The notes under the pieces are model-generated. The model was not told the DNA's origin. It searched no databases and saw nothing but the letters and a program-made list of their open reading frames with translations. A stretch of DNA of 32,390 nucleotides from Bacteroidota bacterium (GTDB taxonomy: Bacteria; Bacteroidota; Bacteroidia; Bacteroidales; Prolixibacteraceae), in NCBI GenBank assembly GCA_023251455.1, contig JAHEYT010000073.1, positions 1-32,390 of the forward strand. The letters run 5' to 3'. Made by a program: the position numbers and the translations under genes. This document shows, piece by piece, positions 1 to 9,200 of this stretch (position 1 is its first letter; each line of letters opens with the position of its first letter).

Positions 1-1
1 C

Positions 2-487
2 TATGTGCTGGACAACGGCAAATCCCTTTTATTGGCCCTTCGTGCCGACATCACGGACAACCGGCCTTCAGAAGCCAAAGACCATGTGAAGCGATTCCAT
101 GAGCTGTTTTTTACAATGGAGCCCGACAAACAATACATCGAAAACAATGCAAAAGAAGCACTGTATCTGGCCGATGGTTCGGCCATGAAACAGTATCAGT
201 CCTACAAGGAAAACAACGTCTATAACCAGATCATTGCTTCAGACATCAGCATGACACTGACGACCGATTCGGTACAGATCGATTTCTCAGCCTATCCATA
301 CCAGTTCCGGTTTTTCGGACGCCAAAAGATTGTCCGCAAATCCAACATTACCATTCGTAACCTGGAAACAACAGGCAGGCTGCGCAACATCTCCCGGACA
401 GACAATAACCCGCATGGATTTATGATCGAAGATTGGCTGATAACGGACAACAAAGATTTGGAAACGATGAAGCGCAAGTCCTTTTAA
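2..487 (+). CDS. traK: Conjugative transposon protein TraK (C-terminal part; gene starts before the window)
   Basis: Component of the Bacteroidota conjugative type IV secretion channel, probably an inner-membrane, VirB8-like part of the mating apparatus (family knowledge). The reading frame is open from base 2, so the N-terminal membrane anchor lies outside the window; about 161 residues remain of the roughly 200 usual for the family. Visible TraK hallmarks are the stretch FHELFFTMEPDKQYI, the block YNQIIASDISMTLTTDSVQID, and near the C-terminus the RNISRTDNNPHGFMIEDW motif. A GTG at base 5 could be called as a start but is only an internal codon. It is followed after 18 nt by traL in the same operon. 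Identification is confident; the true start cannot be given. Confidence 0.9.
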   Translation, partial: YVLDNGKSLLLALRADITDNRPSEAKDHVKRFHELFFTMEPDKQYIENNAKEALYLADGSAMKQYQSYKENNVYNQIIASDISMTLTTDSVQIDFSAYPYQFRFFGRQKIVRKSNITIRNLETTGRLRNISRTDNNPHGFMIEDWLITDNKDLETMKRKSF

Positions 488-505
488 TTCTAAAAAGCAA
501 CGATT

Positions 506-859
506 ATGAATACAGAAAATAAACAATCCAAAAACCTGGTGATCCGAATCCGTGAAGCCATCCGCTTCCATGAATGGATCGACCGGTTGGATCAAAAGGA
601 TCAAAAGCTCGACCCGGCCAAACGGAAGAAGAAGTGGACCATCATCCTTTGTGCAGCGTTCCTTGTCTACCTGATTTCGTTTTTTGCTTTTCCAAAACCG
701 GCAATCACCTATGAACCCATTCAACCGGTAAGTGAAGGAAACCCGGATATAGCGAAAACACTGAAACACAAAAAATCCCTCTCTTTCGAAATGCCTGTTG
801 ACTCGTTTGAAACCATTCTAAAACAAGAAATACATGAAAGGATACCTGAAAAGAAATAA
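506..859 (+). CDS. traL: Conjugative transposon protein TraL (small one-TM protein)
   Basis: Small transfer protein of 117 residues. Residues 1-45 are charged and cytoplasmic-looking, followed by one membrane segment at about 49-62 (IILCAAFLVYLISFFAF) and a short periplasmic tail. Size, single membrane segment and position between traK and traM match TraL of Bacteroides conjugative transposons (DUF3989-type). Its role in the channel is not established. The 3' end overlaps the traM start by 26 nt, which suggests translational coupling. The call rests more on gene order and topology than on a strong motif. Confidence 0.75.
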   Translation: MNTENKQSKNLVIRIREAIRFHEWIDRLDQKDQKLDPAKRKKKWTIILCAAFLVYLISFFAFPKPAITYEPIQPVSEGNPDIAKTLKHKKSLSFEMPVDSFETILKQEIHERIPEKK

Positions 860-2021
860 GCCATTGCTTTTCCTCCCACTGGTTTTGATCCCCTTTATTG
901 TACTGATATTCTATGTATTGGGAGGGGGAGAAAAGAAGGAAAAGGAAGAACAAAAGCAAAAAGAGCAGCAAGTGGCAAAAGGTGCCAATTACACCCTTCC
1001 AGATGCTGATATAAGTGTTGCGATTTACGACAAAATGGACAACTATTCCTCTAAAAAGGAAGCCACCGCCAGCCACGATTACAACATCTCTGGGGAGACC
1101 GATTCCACTAATGAGGAAAGCCTGGAAGAGGAAACACTGACCGAAGAACAGTTGCTTTCTGAAAGGAAGAATCTGTATAAGAACGACCCGGTTCCTGAAC
1201 TGAATGCTGATGTCTCCACCGATTTGCTGGCTCACATCCGGCTAAAGGAAAAGAAAGTAAGGGAAGATTTGGAAAACAGCCAGTCGGAGGCAAAATCACA
1301 AAATGAGGATGCTGACTCAAATCAGGCAGAGAAAGACAAAAGGAATTCCAATGATCAAAAAGGGTCAGCTTCAGTTGCTCCGACTAGTATTGAAGAACTG
1401 GACAAGGTTTTCCGGAAAAATAGCAGACTGGCCAAGCAGAACGATTCCCTGAATTTGAGGCTGAAGGAAACAGCTTCAATAAATCAAAAGCTTGAAGCCG
1501 AAAAGAACAAGCGTTCTACCCTGGAAAAAGGTGGCAAGTCAGGGTTTAAACCCAAAGAAACGGCTGTTCCGGTCATTGAAGCTGAAGTTTATGAAACCAC
1601 CACGGTTTTGACCGGCAACAGGGTGAAGCTGCGATTGCTGGAAGAAGCCTGGCTAAATGGGGTTAAAATTCCGGCAAACACTTTTTTGTATGGCATCTGT
1701 GAAGTCAGCAATGAACGCCTTCAGATCGAAGTGTTGCAAATTCCAGTCGGTGAAAAGTTCGTTCCTGTAGAAGTTACTGTTTGCGATCTTGACGGATTGC
1801 CGGGCCTGTATGTTCCTGATAACGCCTCCCGAAAGGTGGCCAAAGAAGTTGGAAGCAGCACCAATACCTCGTCCATGTTCGGATTTACCAATAACCCGCT
1901 GACTTATGCCGGGGTGCAGGCAGCCGACAAAACCGCACAGGCCATTTTCCGGATGATCAAAATCAAAAAAGTCACCATCAAAAAAAATACCCTAGTCTAT
2001 TTAATCAACAAAAGAAGATAA
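834..2021 (+). CDS. traM: Conjugative transposon protein TraM
   Basis: Structural protein of the mating channel, 395 residues, VirB10-like in layout (inference from architecture). A membrane segment at about residues 10-28 (LLFLPLVLIPFIVLIFYVLGG) is followed by a long charged linker rich in E, K, Q and S up to about residue 245, including a coiled-coil-like stretch near 185-225. The conserved C-terminal TraM domain follows (VPVIEAEVYETTTVLTGNRVK region to the end). A long hydrophilic linker before a C-terminal beta domain is typical of this family. The start overlaps traL by 26 nt; the stop is 2 nt before traN, so K-L-M-N form one operon. Confidence 0.9.
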   Translation: MKGYLKRNKPLLFLPLVLIPFIVLIFYVLGGGEKKEKEEQKQKEQQVAKGANYTLPDADISVAIYDKMDNYSSKKEATASHDYNISGETDSTNEESLEEETLTEEQLLSERKNLYKNDPVPELNADVSTDLLAHIRLKEKKVREDLENSQSEAKSQNEDADSNQAEKDKRNSNDQKGSASVAPTSIEELDKVFRKNSRLAKQNDSLNLRLKETASINQKLEAEKNKRSTLEKGGKSGFKPKETAVPVIEAEVYETTTVLTGNRVKLRLLEEAWLNGVKIPANTFLYGICEVSNERLQIEVLQIPVGEKFVPVEVTVCDLDGLPGLYVPDNASRKVAKEVGSSTNTSSMFGFTNNPLTYAGVQAADKTAQAIFRMIKIKKVTIKKNTLVYLINKRR

Positions 2022-2023
2022 CC

Positions 2024-2845
2024 ATGAAAGCACTTTTAATCCTAATTATTTGCGCACTGATTCAGTTTTCAGTAACCGCACAAAATATACAGAATACCCA
2101 AAATATCTTAAAAATTTCCGATACCAAAACCAGTCATCTGGTTTGCCCCGATAAAGTGAACTATGTGCAGGCCGGTGATTATTCGATAATCCAGGCCGAA
2201 GTTGTTCCTGAACTTTCAAATCTGATCCGGGTGAAAGCTGTGCAACCTTTTAACAAACCCACATCCTTGACCGTCGTTTGTGCTGATCACATTTATTCTT
2301 TCGAATTACAGTATGGCAACGATGCCCCGATCACTTACCCGATTGAAACTTTTGATTCGCAAAAAGCCATGACCTTTTCAGGAAAGATGATGCCTGATTA
2401 TCTGTTTAAAGACCTATGTGATCAGGTTCTGGACAAACACAAAGTTCAGTTTCGGAAACGCAAGACCGAAAAAGATGGGATTAAAATCCGGTTGAATTCC
2501 ATCCACCTGAAAAACGATGCACTCTTTTTTGAGCTTCAGATCACCAACAAGACCAACATGGCTTACGATGTGGAAAGCTTTAATTTCTGGATCACCGATA
2601 AGAAAAAAGCCAAAGCAACCAACGTACAGGAATACCAGGTTTTTCCGCAGTACCAGCGCAACAAAGTTCAGCGTATTCCGGGTGAGGTTACTGTTCGGGA
2701 AGTGTTTGTGATCGAGAAGATGACAATCCCGGATCAGCGTATCCTAAAGATCGAAATCAATGAAAAAGCTTTGGGCAACACAGGTCGAAAACTCACTTTC
2801 AGCCTGAAGAACAAGGATATCCTCAAAGCCAGATCCCTGAAATAA
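2024..2845 (+). CDS. traN: Conjugative transposon protein TraN (DUF4138)
   Basis: Exported transfer protein of 273 residues, VirB9-like by position and architecture (inference). A clear signal peptide covers about residues 1-19 (MKALLILIICALIQFSVTAQ, cleavage near TAQ). The N-terminal part carries the beta-rich TSHLVCPDKVNYVQAGDYSIIQ segment, and the C-terminal part carries FELQITNKTNMAYDVESFNFWI, a recognisable TraN/DUF4138 signature. It sits directly after traM. Unlike many Bacteroides elements, no traO/traP/traQ follow; the next gene is the coupling protein. Confidence 0.9.
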   Translation: MKALLILIICALIQFSVTAQNIQNTQNILKISDTKTSHLVCPDKVNYVQAGDYSIIQAEVVPELSNLIRVKAVQPFNKPTSLTVVCADHIYSFELQYGNDAPITYPIETFDSQKAMTFSGKMMPDYLFKDLCDQVLDKHKVQFRKRKTEKDGIKIRLNSIHLKNDALFFELQITNKTNMAYDVESFNFWITDKKKAKATNVQEYQVFPQYQRNKVQRIPGEVTVREVFVIEKMTIPDQRILKIEINEKALGNTGRKLTFSLKNKDILKARSLK

Positions 2846-2902
2846 ATCAAGCGAGAGGAAAATTCAATCATAAACAACACACATTTTTTAATCCTGTTTA
2901 CA

Positions 2903-2935
2903 TGCGTTTCCCAGAAGGGGACGCAGGAACTTTTT
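2903..2935 (+). terminator. Hairpin between traN and the coupling-protein gene
   Basis: TGCGT (2903-2907) pairs with ACGCA (2921-2925), and CCC (2910-2912) with GGG inside it, with loop AGAA; a TTTTT run follows at 2931-2935. It may be a weak terminator or attenuator that lowers read-through from traKLMN into the coupling-protein gene, or an mRNA-processing hairpin. The internal mismatch and the 5-nt gap before the T-run make it weak. Confidence 0.4.
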
Positions 2936-2944
2936 ATCCTGAAA

Positions 2945-4927
2945 ATGGAACACGAATCTCACGAATTGGTCAAACTACATGAAGGCTTTCGGTTCTTCAG
3001 CTATGTACTTCTGTTTTTATCTATGTACCTGAACCAGTTGGGGTATTTTACCGCGCATGGGTTACACATTCCGGCATTTCATCCGTTGGTGGTCAAAATG
3101 CAAAACCTGACATTCCTGGCGAACGTTTATAAATCCAAGACCGTTTGTCTGGTGTTTTTGGCCATAACCTGTGTTGGAACCAAAGCCCACAAGGATCGAG
3201 AACTGGCTGTTTCTACCATAGTCGGGCAGTTGATTGCCGGGCTCATTCTGTATTGGGGAAGCCTGATCCTGTTTAAATCGTATCCGGTATCTTATCTGAC
3301 CCTGACGTTCTTTGGCTTTGTACTTCTGAACATCGGCTTTGACAACATCTCCAAGCTGATCAACGTCAATTTGATGAAAGACCGCTTTAACGTGGAGAAC
3401 GAAAGCTTTCCGCAGGAAGAAGTTTTAAGGAAGAACGAGTACTCGGTCAACCTGCCGACAGTTTACCAGCATAAAGGCAGCGAGCACAATGGCTGGATCA
3501 ACATTGTCAACCCGTTTCGGGCCACAATGGTGATTGGCACTCCCGGCTCCGGAAAATCTTTTTCGGTGGTATTGCCATTTATCCGGCAACACCTGAAAAA
3601 AGGGTTCTCGATGTGTGTCTATGATTTTAAGTATCCGGATTTATCCTTGGTTACTTATAACCATTTTCTGAAGGCAAAGAAAAACGGAAAACTGCCAGAC
3701 TCCACCCGGTTCTATGTGATCAATTTTGAGAACATCCAGAAATCCTATCGGTGTAACCCACTGGCACCGGAGTGGATGGAAAGCCCCATCGATGCCTTTG
3801 AATCATCCCGGACGGTACTGTACAACCTGAACAGGGAATGGATACGCCAGCAGGGAGAGTTCTTCTCTGAATCCGCCGTTTCCTTTTTTGCGGCGGTAAT
3901 CTGGTTTTTGAAAAAATATAAAGATGGTCGGTTTTGCACTTTGCCCCATGCCATTGAATTGCTTCAGATAGACTACGACGATCTGTTCGCGGTAATGGAA
4001 CAGGAAAAAGATGTGGCCAACATCATCAACCCGTTTATCAATGCCCATAAACGTGGGGCAAGGGAGCAACTGGAAGGACAATTGGGAAGCCTGAAGATTG
4101 CCATTTCCAAGATCATCAGCCCGGAGATTTACTGGATCTGTTCCGGTAATGATTTCTCGCTGGACATCAATAACCCTGACTCTCCCAAAATCCTTTGTCT
4201 GGCCAACAATCCGCTTCGGGTAGAGATGTACGGAGCGGTACTGTCTCTTTACATCACTAGGATGCTGAAGGTTATTAATAAGAAAGGGCAACGGCCATCC
4301 TCACTGATCTTTGACGAGCTGCCTACTATTTATTTCAGGGGGTTGGACACGTTGATTGCCACAGCAAGGAGTAACAGAATATCTACCTTATTGGGTGTCC
4401 AGACCATCGATCAACTGATCCGTGATTACGGGAAAGAACAGGCCAATGCTATCACCAGCAACATAGGCAATGTGTTTTGCGGACAGGCTGCCGGTGAGAC
4501 TGCAAAGTTTATCCAGAACCGGATGGGCAAAATTCTTCAGGAAAGGCAGTCTGTCAACATTAACCGTAACACCCAATCCTCTACCTTTTCAACCCAACTG
4601 GACTTTCTGGTGCCTGAAGGGAAGATCGCCACTTTACCACAAGGATATATGGTTGGCCAGGTTGCTGACAACTTTGGAGAAGCCATCGCACAGAAGAATT
4701 TTAATTGCCTGGTTCATGTTGATGTGAAAGCTCAAAAGTGGGAGGAAGGCCGTTTTGTTCCCATTCCGGACTTTTACCGGTTTGACAATATCCCGGAAGT
4801 TTTGGAGCGCAATCGCACCAAAATCCAGAATGACATCCGGACTTTAACCATTTTGAGCTCAGAATCAGATCAAAAAGATCAATCAAATCCAAAATCTTTA
4901 ACGAATAAAAAAATCCAAAAACAATGA
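2945..4927 (+). CDS. mobC: Type IV coupling protein (VirD4/TraG-like, YWFCY type, 'MobC')
   Basis: ATPase that links the relaxosome to the secretion channel and pumps the transferred strand, located at the inner membrane (family knowledge). Length is 660 residues. Four membrane segments lie in the first ~140 residues (for example SYVLLFLSMYL, KTVCLVFLAITCVG, IVGQLIAGLILYWGSLILF, LTLTFFGFVLLNIGF), matching the YWFCY N-terminal domain. Walker A GTPGSGKS is at 198-205; Walker B with LIFDELP has its acidic pair at D457-E458. A conserved TIATARSNRISTLLGVQTIDQL block follows, typical of VirD4/TraG. The stop overlaps the next start by 4 nt (ATGA). Confidence 0.92.
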   Translation: MEHESHELVKLHEGFRFFSYVLLFLSMYLNQLGYFTAHGLHIPAFHPLVVKMQNLTFLANVYKSKTVCLVFLAITCVGTKAHKDRELAVSTIVGQLIAGLILYWGSLILFKSYPVSYLTLTFFGFVLLNIGFDNISKLINVNLMKDRFNVENESFPQEEVLRKNEYSVNLPTVYQHKGSEHNGWINIVNPFRATMVIGTPGSGKSFSVVLPFIRQHLKKGFSMCVYDFKYPDLSLVTYNHFLKAKKNGKLPDSTRFYVINFENIQKSYRCNPLAPEWMESPIDAFESSRTVLYNLNREWIRQQGEFFSESAVSFFAAVIWFLKKYKDGRFCTLPHAIELLQIDYDDLFAVMEQEKDVANIINPFINAHKRGAREQLEGQLGSLKIAISKIISPEIYWICSGNDFSLDINNPDSPKILCLANNPLRVEMYGAVLSLYITRMLKVINKKGQRPSSLIFDELPTIYFRGLDTLIATARSNRISTLLGVQTIDQLIRDYGKEQANAITSNIGNVFCGQAAGETAKFIQNRMGKILQERQSVNINRNTQSSTFSTQLDFLVPEGKIATLPQGYMVGQVADNFGEAIAQKNFNCLVHVDVKAQKWEEGRFVPIPDFYRFDNIPEVLERNRTKIQNDIRTLTILSSESDQKDQSNPKSLTNKKIQKQ

Positions 4928-5439
4928 TTGAACAAACACTTTACTTCAAATGCAGGCCGTCTCAGCTTCTCAATCTGGAGAATTTCCTGCTGACTCTTTT
5001 ATTTATTCCGATAGTCATCCTGATGGATATGATGCTGAAAGAGCACTATCTGGCTTTTCTTCTTCCGGAAAACCTGGCTGTCCATGTGAACAGGCTTCCG
5101 GTTTATCTTTCAATTCTGGTAATGCTGAACCTGATCTGGCAAATCCTACGGGTTTATTGTATCCGTTATGAAATCGATCCTGAAGAACTAAGGTATTATT
5201 CAGGGATACTTAGCAGGAAGCATGAGTATATAGAACTTTACAGGATCAAAGATTTCAGAGTGGAAAAACCCTTGATTTACCGCATGTTCGGCCTTGGAGA
5301 TCTGACTATTTATACCTCTGATAAGACTACACCGGTACTCCACCTGAATGCCATCAGTGAACCGGAAGAAAAATATACAATCCTTCGTGGTTTGGTGGAA
5401 CTGAACCGCAGGGAGAAACATGTATTTGAAGTTGATTAA
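4924..5439 (+). CDS. PH-domain (bPH2-like) membrane protein
   Basis: 171-residue protein with two membrane segments at about 18-35 (NFLLTLLFIPIVILMDMM) and 57-75 (VYLSILVMLNLIWQILRVY). A bacterial pleckstrin-homology-like domain follows (about 80-165), with the typical pattern YEIDPEELRYYSGILSRKHEYIELYRIKDFRVEKPLIYRMFGLGDLTIYTSD. This is the architecture of short bPH2 (YdbS/YdbT-like) membrane proteins. Its role in transfer is unknown. It is translationally coupled to the coupling protein (4-nt overlap), which suggests it works at the same membrane site, for example stabilising the coupling protein or channel (inference). Confidence 0.8.
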   Translation: MIEQTLYFKCRPSQLLNLENFLLTLLFIPIVILMDMMLKEHYLAFLLPENLAVHVNRLPVYLSILVMLNLIWQILRVYCIRYEIDPEELRYYSGILSRKHEYIELYRIKDFRVEKPLIYRMFGLGDLTIYTSDKTTPVLHLNAISEPEEKYTILRGLVELNRREKHVFEVD

Positions 5440-5458
5440 CCTTTTAAAATTAAAAATC

Positions 5459-6142
5459 ATGGAACAACAGAAGACACGCATGAGCTTGGACCAGATTCCT
5501 TTTGACAAGCTCGAAAAAGTAGGTATTAAATCCGACCTGATCCAGAAAATGGAAAAACAGGAAATGACCGATTTTTTGAACGGATTCCGTTCGGACAAAC
5601 TCTACACAGTCAATGCAAAGATCAATGGAGAGGATTACAGAATTCCTGCAAAGATCAGGCTGCAAAACAATGAGGACGGATCGGTCGGGATTAAAGTACA
5701 TCCGATCCAGCGGCTGAATGTGCCGGATGAGTACATGGGGCATAAGTTTTCCAAGGAAGAAAAGGGAGCTTTGCTGAATGATAAAAACCTTGGCAAAACG
5801 GTGGAACTGACCGGACGAGATGGAAAAAAGGACAATTACTACCTGAGCATTGATTCCAAGACGAATGAGCTCATTCCATTGCGTTCCAGTTATATTCAGG
5901 TACCGGACAAGATTAAAGGTGCTAACCTTTCTTCGGAACAAAAAGAGAAACTGGCAGCGGGTGAAAAAGTAACCGTGGACGGAATGACTGGCAAAAATGA
6001 CAAGAAGTTTTCAGCCACTCTTCAGGTGGACGCAGCTAACCGGAACATCGGTTTTTCCCAATTTAAGCAGGAGAAATCTGAAGACTTAAAATCGGATGCC
6101 AAACAATCCGAAAAACAAGGGGCAAGACAAAAGGTACACTAA
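5459..6142 (+). CDS. DUF3945/DUF4099-type conjugative element protein
   Basis: 227 residues if started at the ATG at 5459; an in-frame ATG at 5420 exists but lies inside the upstream gene, so 5459 is preferred. The N-terminal ~50 residues (SLDQIPFDKLEKVGIKSDLI) look like DUF4099. Two similar beta-rich units follow, each with K.I/L..E....L..G..V.L/VDG/TGR.GK, the pattern of DUF3945 repeats. Such proteins are very common in Bacteroidota conjugative transposons, often near topoisomerase or mobilization genes; their function is not known. The C-terminus is Lys/Gln-rich and probably disordered. Last gene of the transfer operon, followed by an intrinsic terminator. Confidence 0.8.
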   Translation: MEQQKTRMSLDQIPFDKLEKVGIKSDLIQKMEKQEMTDFLNGFRSDKLYTVNAKINGEDYRIPAKIRLQNNEDGSVGIKVHPIQRLNVPDEYMGHKFSKEEKGALLNDKNLGKTVELTGRDGKKDNYYLSIDSKTNELIPLRSSYIQVPDKIKGANLSSEQKEKLAAGEKVTVDGMTGKNDKKFSATLQVDAANRNIGFSQFKQEKSEDLKSDAKQSEKQGARQKVH

Positions 6143-6171
6143 ATAAATTACAGGTCTCGTTTTCAAAACCG

Positions 6172-6209
6172 GAAGGGGAAATTCTGAAAGCAGGTTTCCC
6201 TTTCTTTTT
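6172..6209 (+). terminator. Intrinsic terminator of the transfer operon
   Basis: A 10-bp stem (6172-6181 with 6195-6204, one G-U pair) with a 13-nt loop is followed by TTTTT at 6205-6209. It lies 30 nt after the DUF3945 stop codon. Confidence 0.85.
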
Positions 6210-6272
6210 GGCTTAAACCAAATCAAGATAAAAACAAGTCGGACTAATTGATTACAAACCACGTTTCCTTGA

Positions 6273-9200
6273 TCAATTTAGAGGTAGCCAGAATTTAAAG
6301 GTCGTTCCTTTTCCTATTTCTGATTCAAGTGAAATTTCCCCATCCATAAGTTCGATCAGGTTTTTCACAATTGCTAAACCCAACCCTGCACCTCCATATA
6401 ATCTGGTCATTGAATCATTGGCTTGTCGGAACCGTTCAAAGATTGTCGATTGAATATCCTGCTCAATACCAATCCCGGTATCCGACACAAAAAATGTTAT
6501 TCTTTGCTCCGTAATTTCCATAATACCGAATTCGATTTCCCCAAGGTGGGTAAATTTTATGGAGTTGTTCAACAAATTGCTCAATATCTGATTTAGCCTG
6601 ACCTTATCCGTCTTGATTGAAATCATGAAATCCGGAATCCTTAGCCTCAGTGCAATATTCTCTTTTTCGGTTTCTGCGATCTTTCTCTGATACTGGATAA
6701 AAAGCTCATTCAATGTTTGTAGTGGGTCTAATGTTTTTTTTATGATTTTCACTTGTCCGGTTTCCAGCTTGGAAATATCCAGTATGTCATCAATAATATG
6801 GAGCAGATTGTCGGCATTCCGGTTAATGATGGAAGAATATTCTTCTTTGTCTTCCTGTGACAATTCGCTGTCTTCGGTAAGCATGTCTGAGAATCCAAGG
6901 ATCGCATTAAGGGGGGTACGGATTTCGTGACTCATATTGGCCAGAAAGGCTGATTTGAGTCGATCACTTTCTTCGGCTTTCTCTTTGGACATCTTTAAAT
7001 CAGCAATGATCCTTTTCTTTTCCGTAATATCTTCTTTAGCCTCTACAAAATGGGTTATATTTCCTTTTTTATCAATAATCGAAGAGATAACAGCGCTCTC
7101 CCAATAAAGTTCCGCATTTTTCCTTCGGTTATGGAATTCACCTCTCCATTCTTTCCCGCTAAGGATCGTTTTCCAAAGGTTTTCGTAAAATTCATTAGAG
7201 TGTTCACCTGATTTTAAAATATTGGGCTGCTTCCCAATTGCTTCTTCTGCGTTGTAGCCTGTTGTTTCTGTAAATTTCGGATTCACATATTGAACAATCC
7301 CATGAGGATCGGTAATTACAATGCTTGCAGGGCTTTGATCGGTTGACCGGCTAAGGAGTTGAAGAAGATCCTCCGCTTTTTTCTTCTCGGTTATATCATG
7401 AATAATGGAATGAAAATATTCTTTGTCTTTAAATTCAATTTTACTTGTAAAAACTTCCATATAACGGACAGATCCATCTGCCATCTGGTGCTGGTATTCG
7501 GTCTGCTTATTTTTTGAATTTTGGCCAATAGCAAGTTCCTTATTGAACTCATCCTCTGACAGCAGAACAATCTGCTGAATATTCATTTTCCGTAACTGTT
7601 TTCGGGAATAGCCAAAAAAGGATTCTGCTGCATAGTTTGCATCCACAATGTCACCAGACTGAGGGTCGACAAGCAATTTAACTGCTGCATGGTTTTCGAA
7701 CAGGTTTTTATATCCTTTTTCACTCTTTTGAAGGGCTTCAAGAGTGTTTCTGGATTCGGTGATGTCTAAATTGACTCCACGTAGTTTAATGAGTTCCCCG
7801 TTTTCAAATTCAGGGATGATTTTATTGAGTATCCATTTGATCTGACCATCAGGAAGAATAATTCTGACTTTCATATCAATGGGCTTCTTACAGGACATAA
7901 TCCTTGTATAACCGCGATCTACTAAGTGCAAATCATCCGGATGAATCCTGCTTCGGAAATCTTCATAGTTGGGAACAATTTCAAACGGTTTTAATCCAAA
8001 CAAACGGTAACAGTTCTCAGACCAAATGGATTCATTTTTAATAACATCAAATTCCCAGTCACCCATCTGGGCTATTTTCTGGGATTCCTTTAATGATTTT
8101 TCACTTTTCTTAAGTGCTTGCTGTGCATTGTTGCGATCCGTAAAATCCTGATAAATGATCTGAAATTGAGGAGTGCCATCCCAATTTATGATTTTCCGAA
8201 GAACATGAATATGACGGATTTGTTTGTCAGAACGGATAATATCAATTTCATATTCGGGTTCAACATATTCTCCATTTTTTCGCTTTTCTTTTCTTCGCTG
8301 TTGTTGTTTCAGGCTTTCCGAATTATAACGTTTTTCAATGGGGGTGCTTAAAAATTCTTCCAAGTTGCTAAAGCCATACATAGATAATAAAGCCTGATTG
8401 ACATAGAAAGTTTGACCGCTGGATGATACTATTCGCATTCCCAAAGGAGATTCATCCATCGACCGCCTGAAGTTTTCTTCTGATTGGCGCAATGCTTTTT
8501 CAGCTATTTTCCGTTCTGAAATATCTGTTAACGTACCAATATAACCGATCAGTTGTCCCTTTGCATTAAGTTCAGGAACAGCCGCCCCGGTGACCCAAAC
8601 AATCGAGCCATCAGATCTTAGAAAACGATATTCAGCAACCGATTTGGTAAAATGTTTTGTTGCCGTGTCCCATCCCCGATGTAATTGTTCAATATCTTCA
8701 GGAAGGACTGCCTTAAGCCACCCATCACCCAGTGCTTCCTCAAATGACAATCCGCTCAATTCCATCCATTTCGGATTAACATAAGTCGTGTAACCGTCAG
8801 GTCTTGTCCGGAATATACCAACAGGAGAATTGTCGGCCAGTGCGTGAAACAATCTCTCCCGCTTAATTAATTCATCTTCCGCTAGTTTACTTTTGGTGTA
8901 ATCATTGGCAATCGTCATGATCTCCCAAACAAATCCGTTTTCATCGGTAAGGGGTATACATGTAATGTTCAGGTACCTTTCCCCAATATTGGGAATCGGA
9001 ATCAATAATTTGAACTTCCGGGCTTCTCCGGTTCTCAGTGCGTCTGTTAATACAGGCAAATAATCTTTTATCACTTCCCGATCCCAGATTTCACTATCAG
9101 TAAACCCAATAAAATCGCTTACCGGCCTTTGACTGATTTGGGTCATTGCTTCATTAGCGTATTGTATCTTTAGATCACGGTCATAGATCACAACAATATC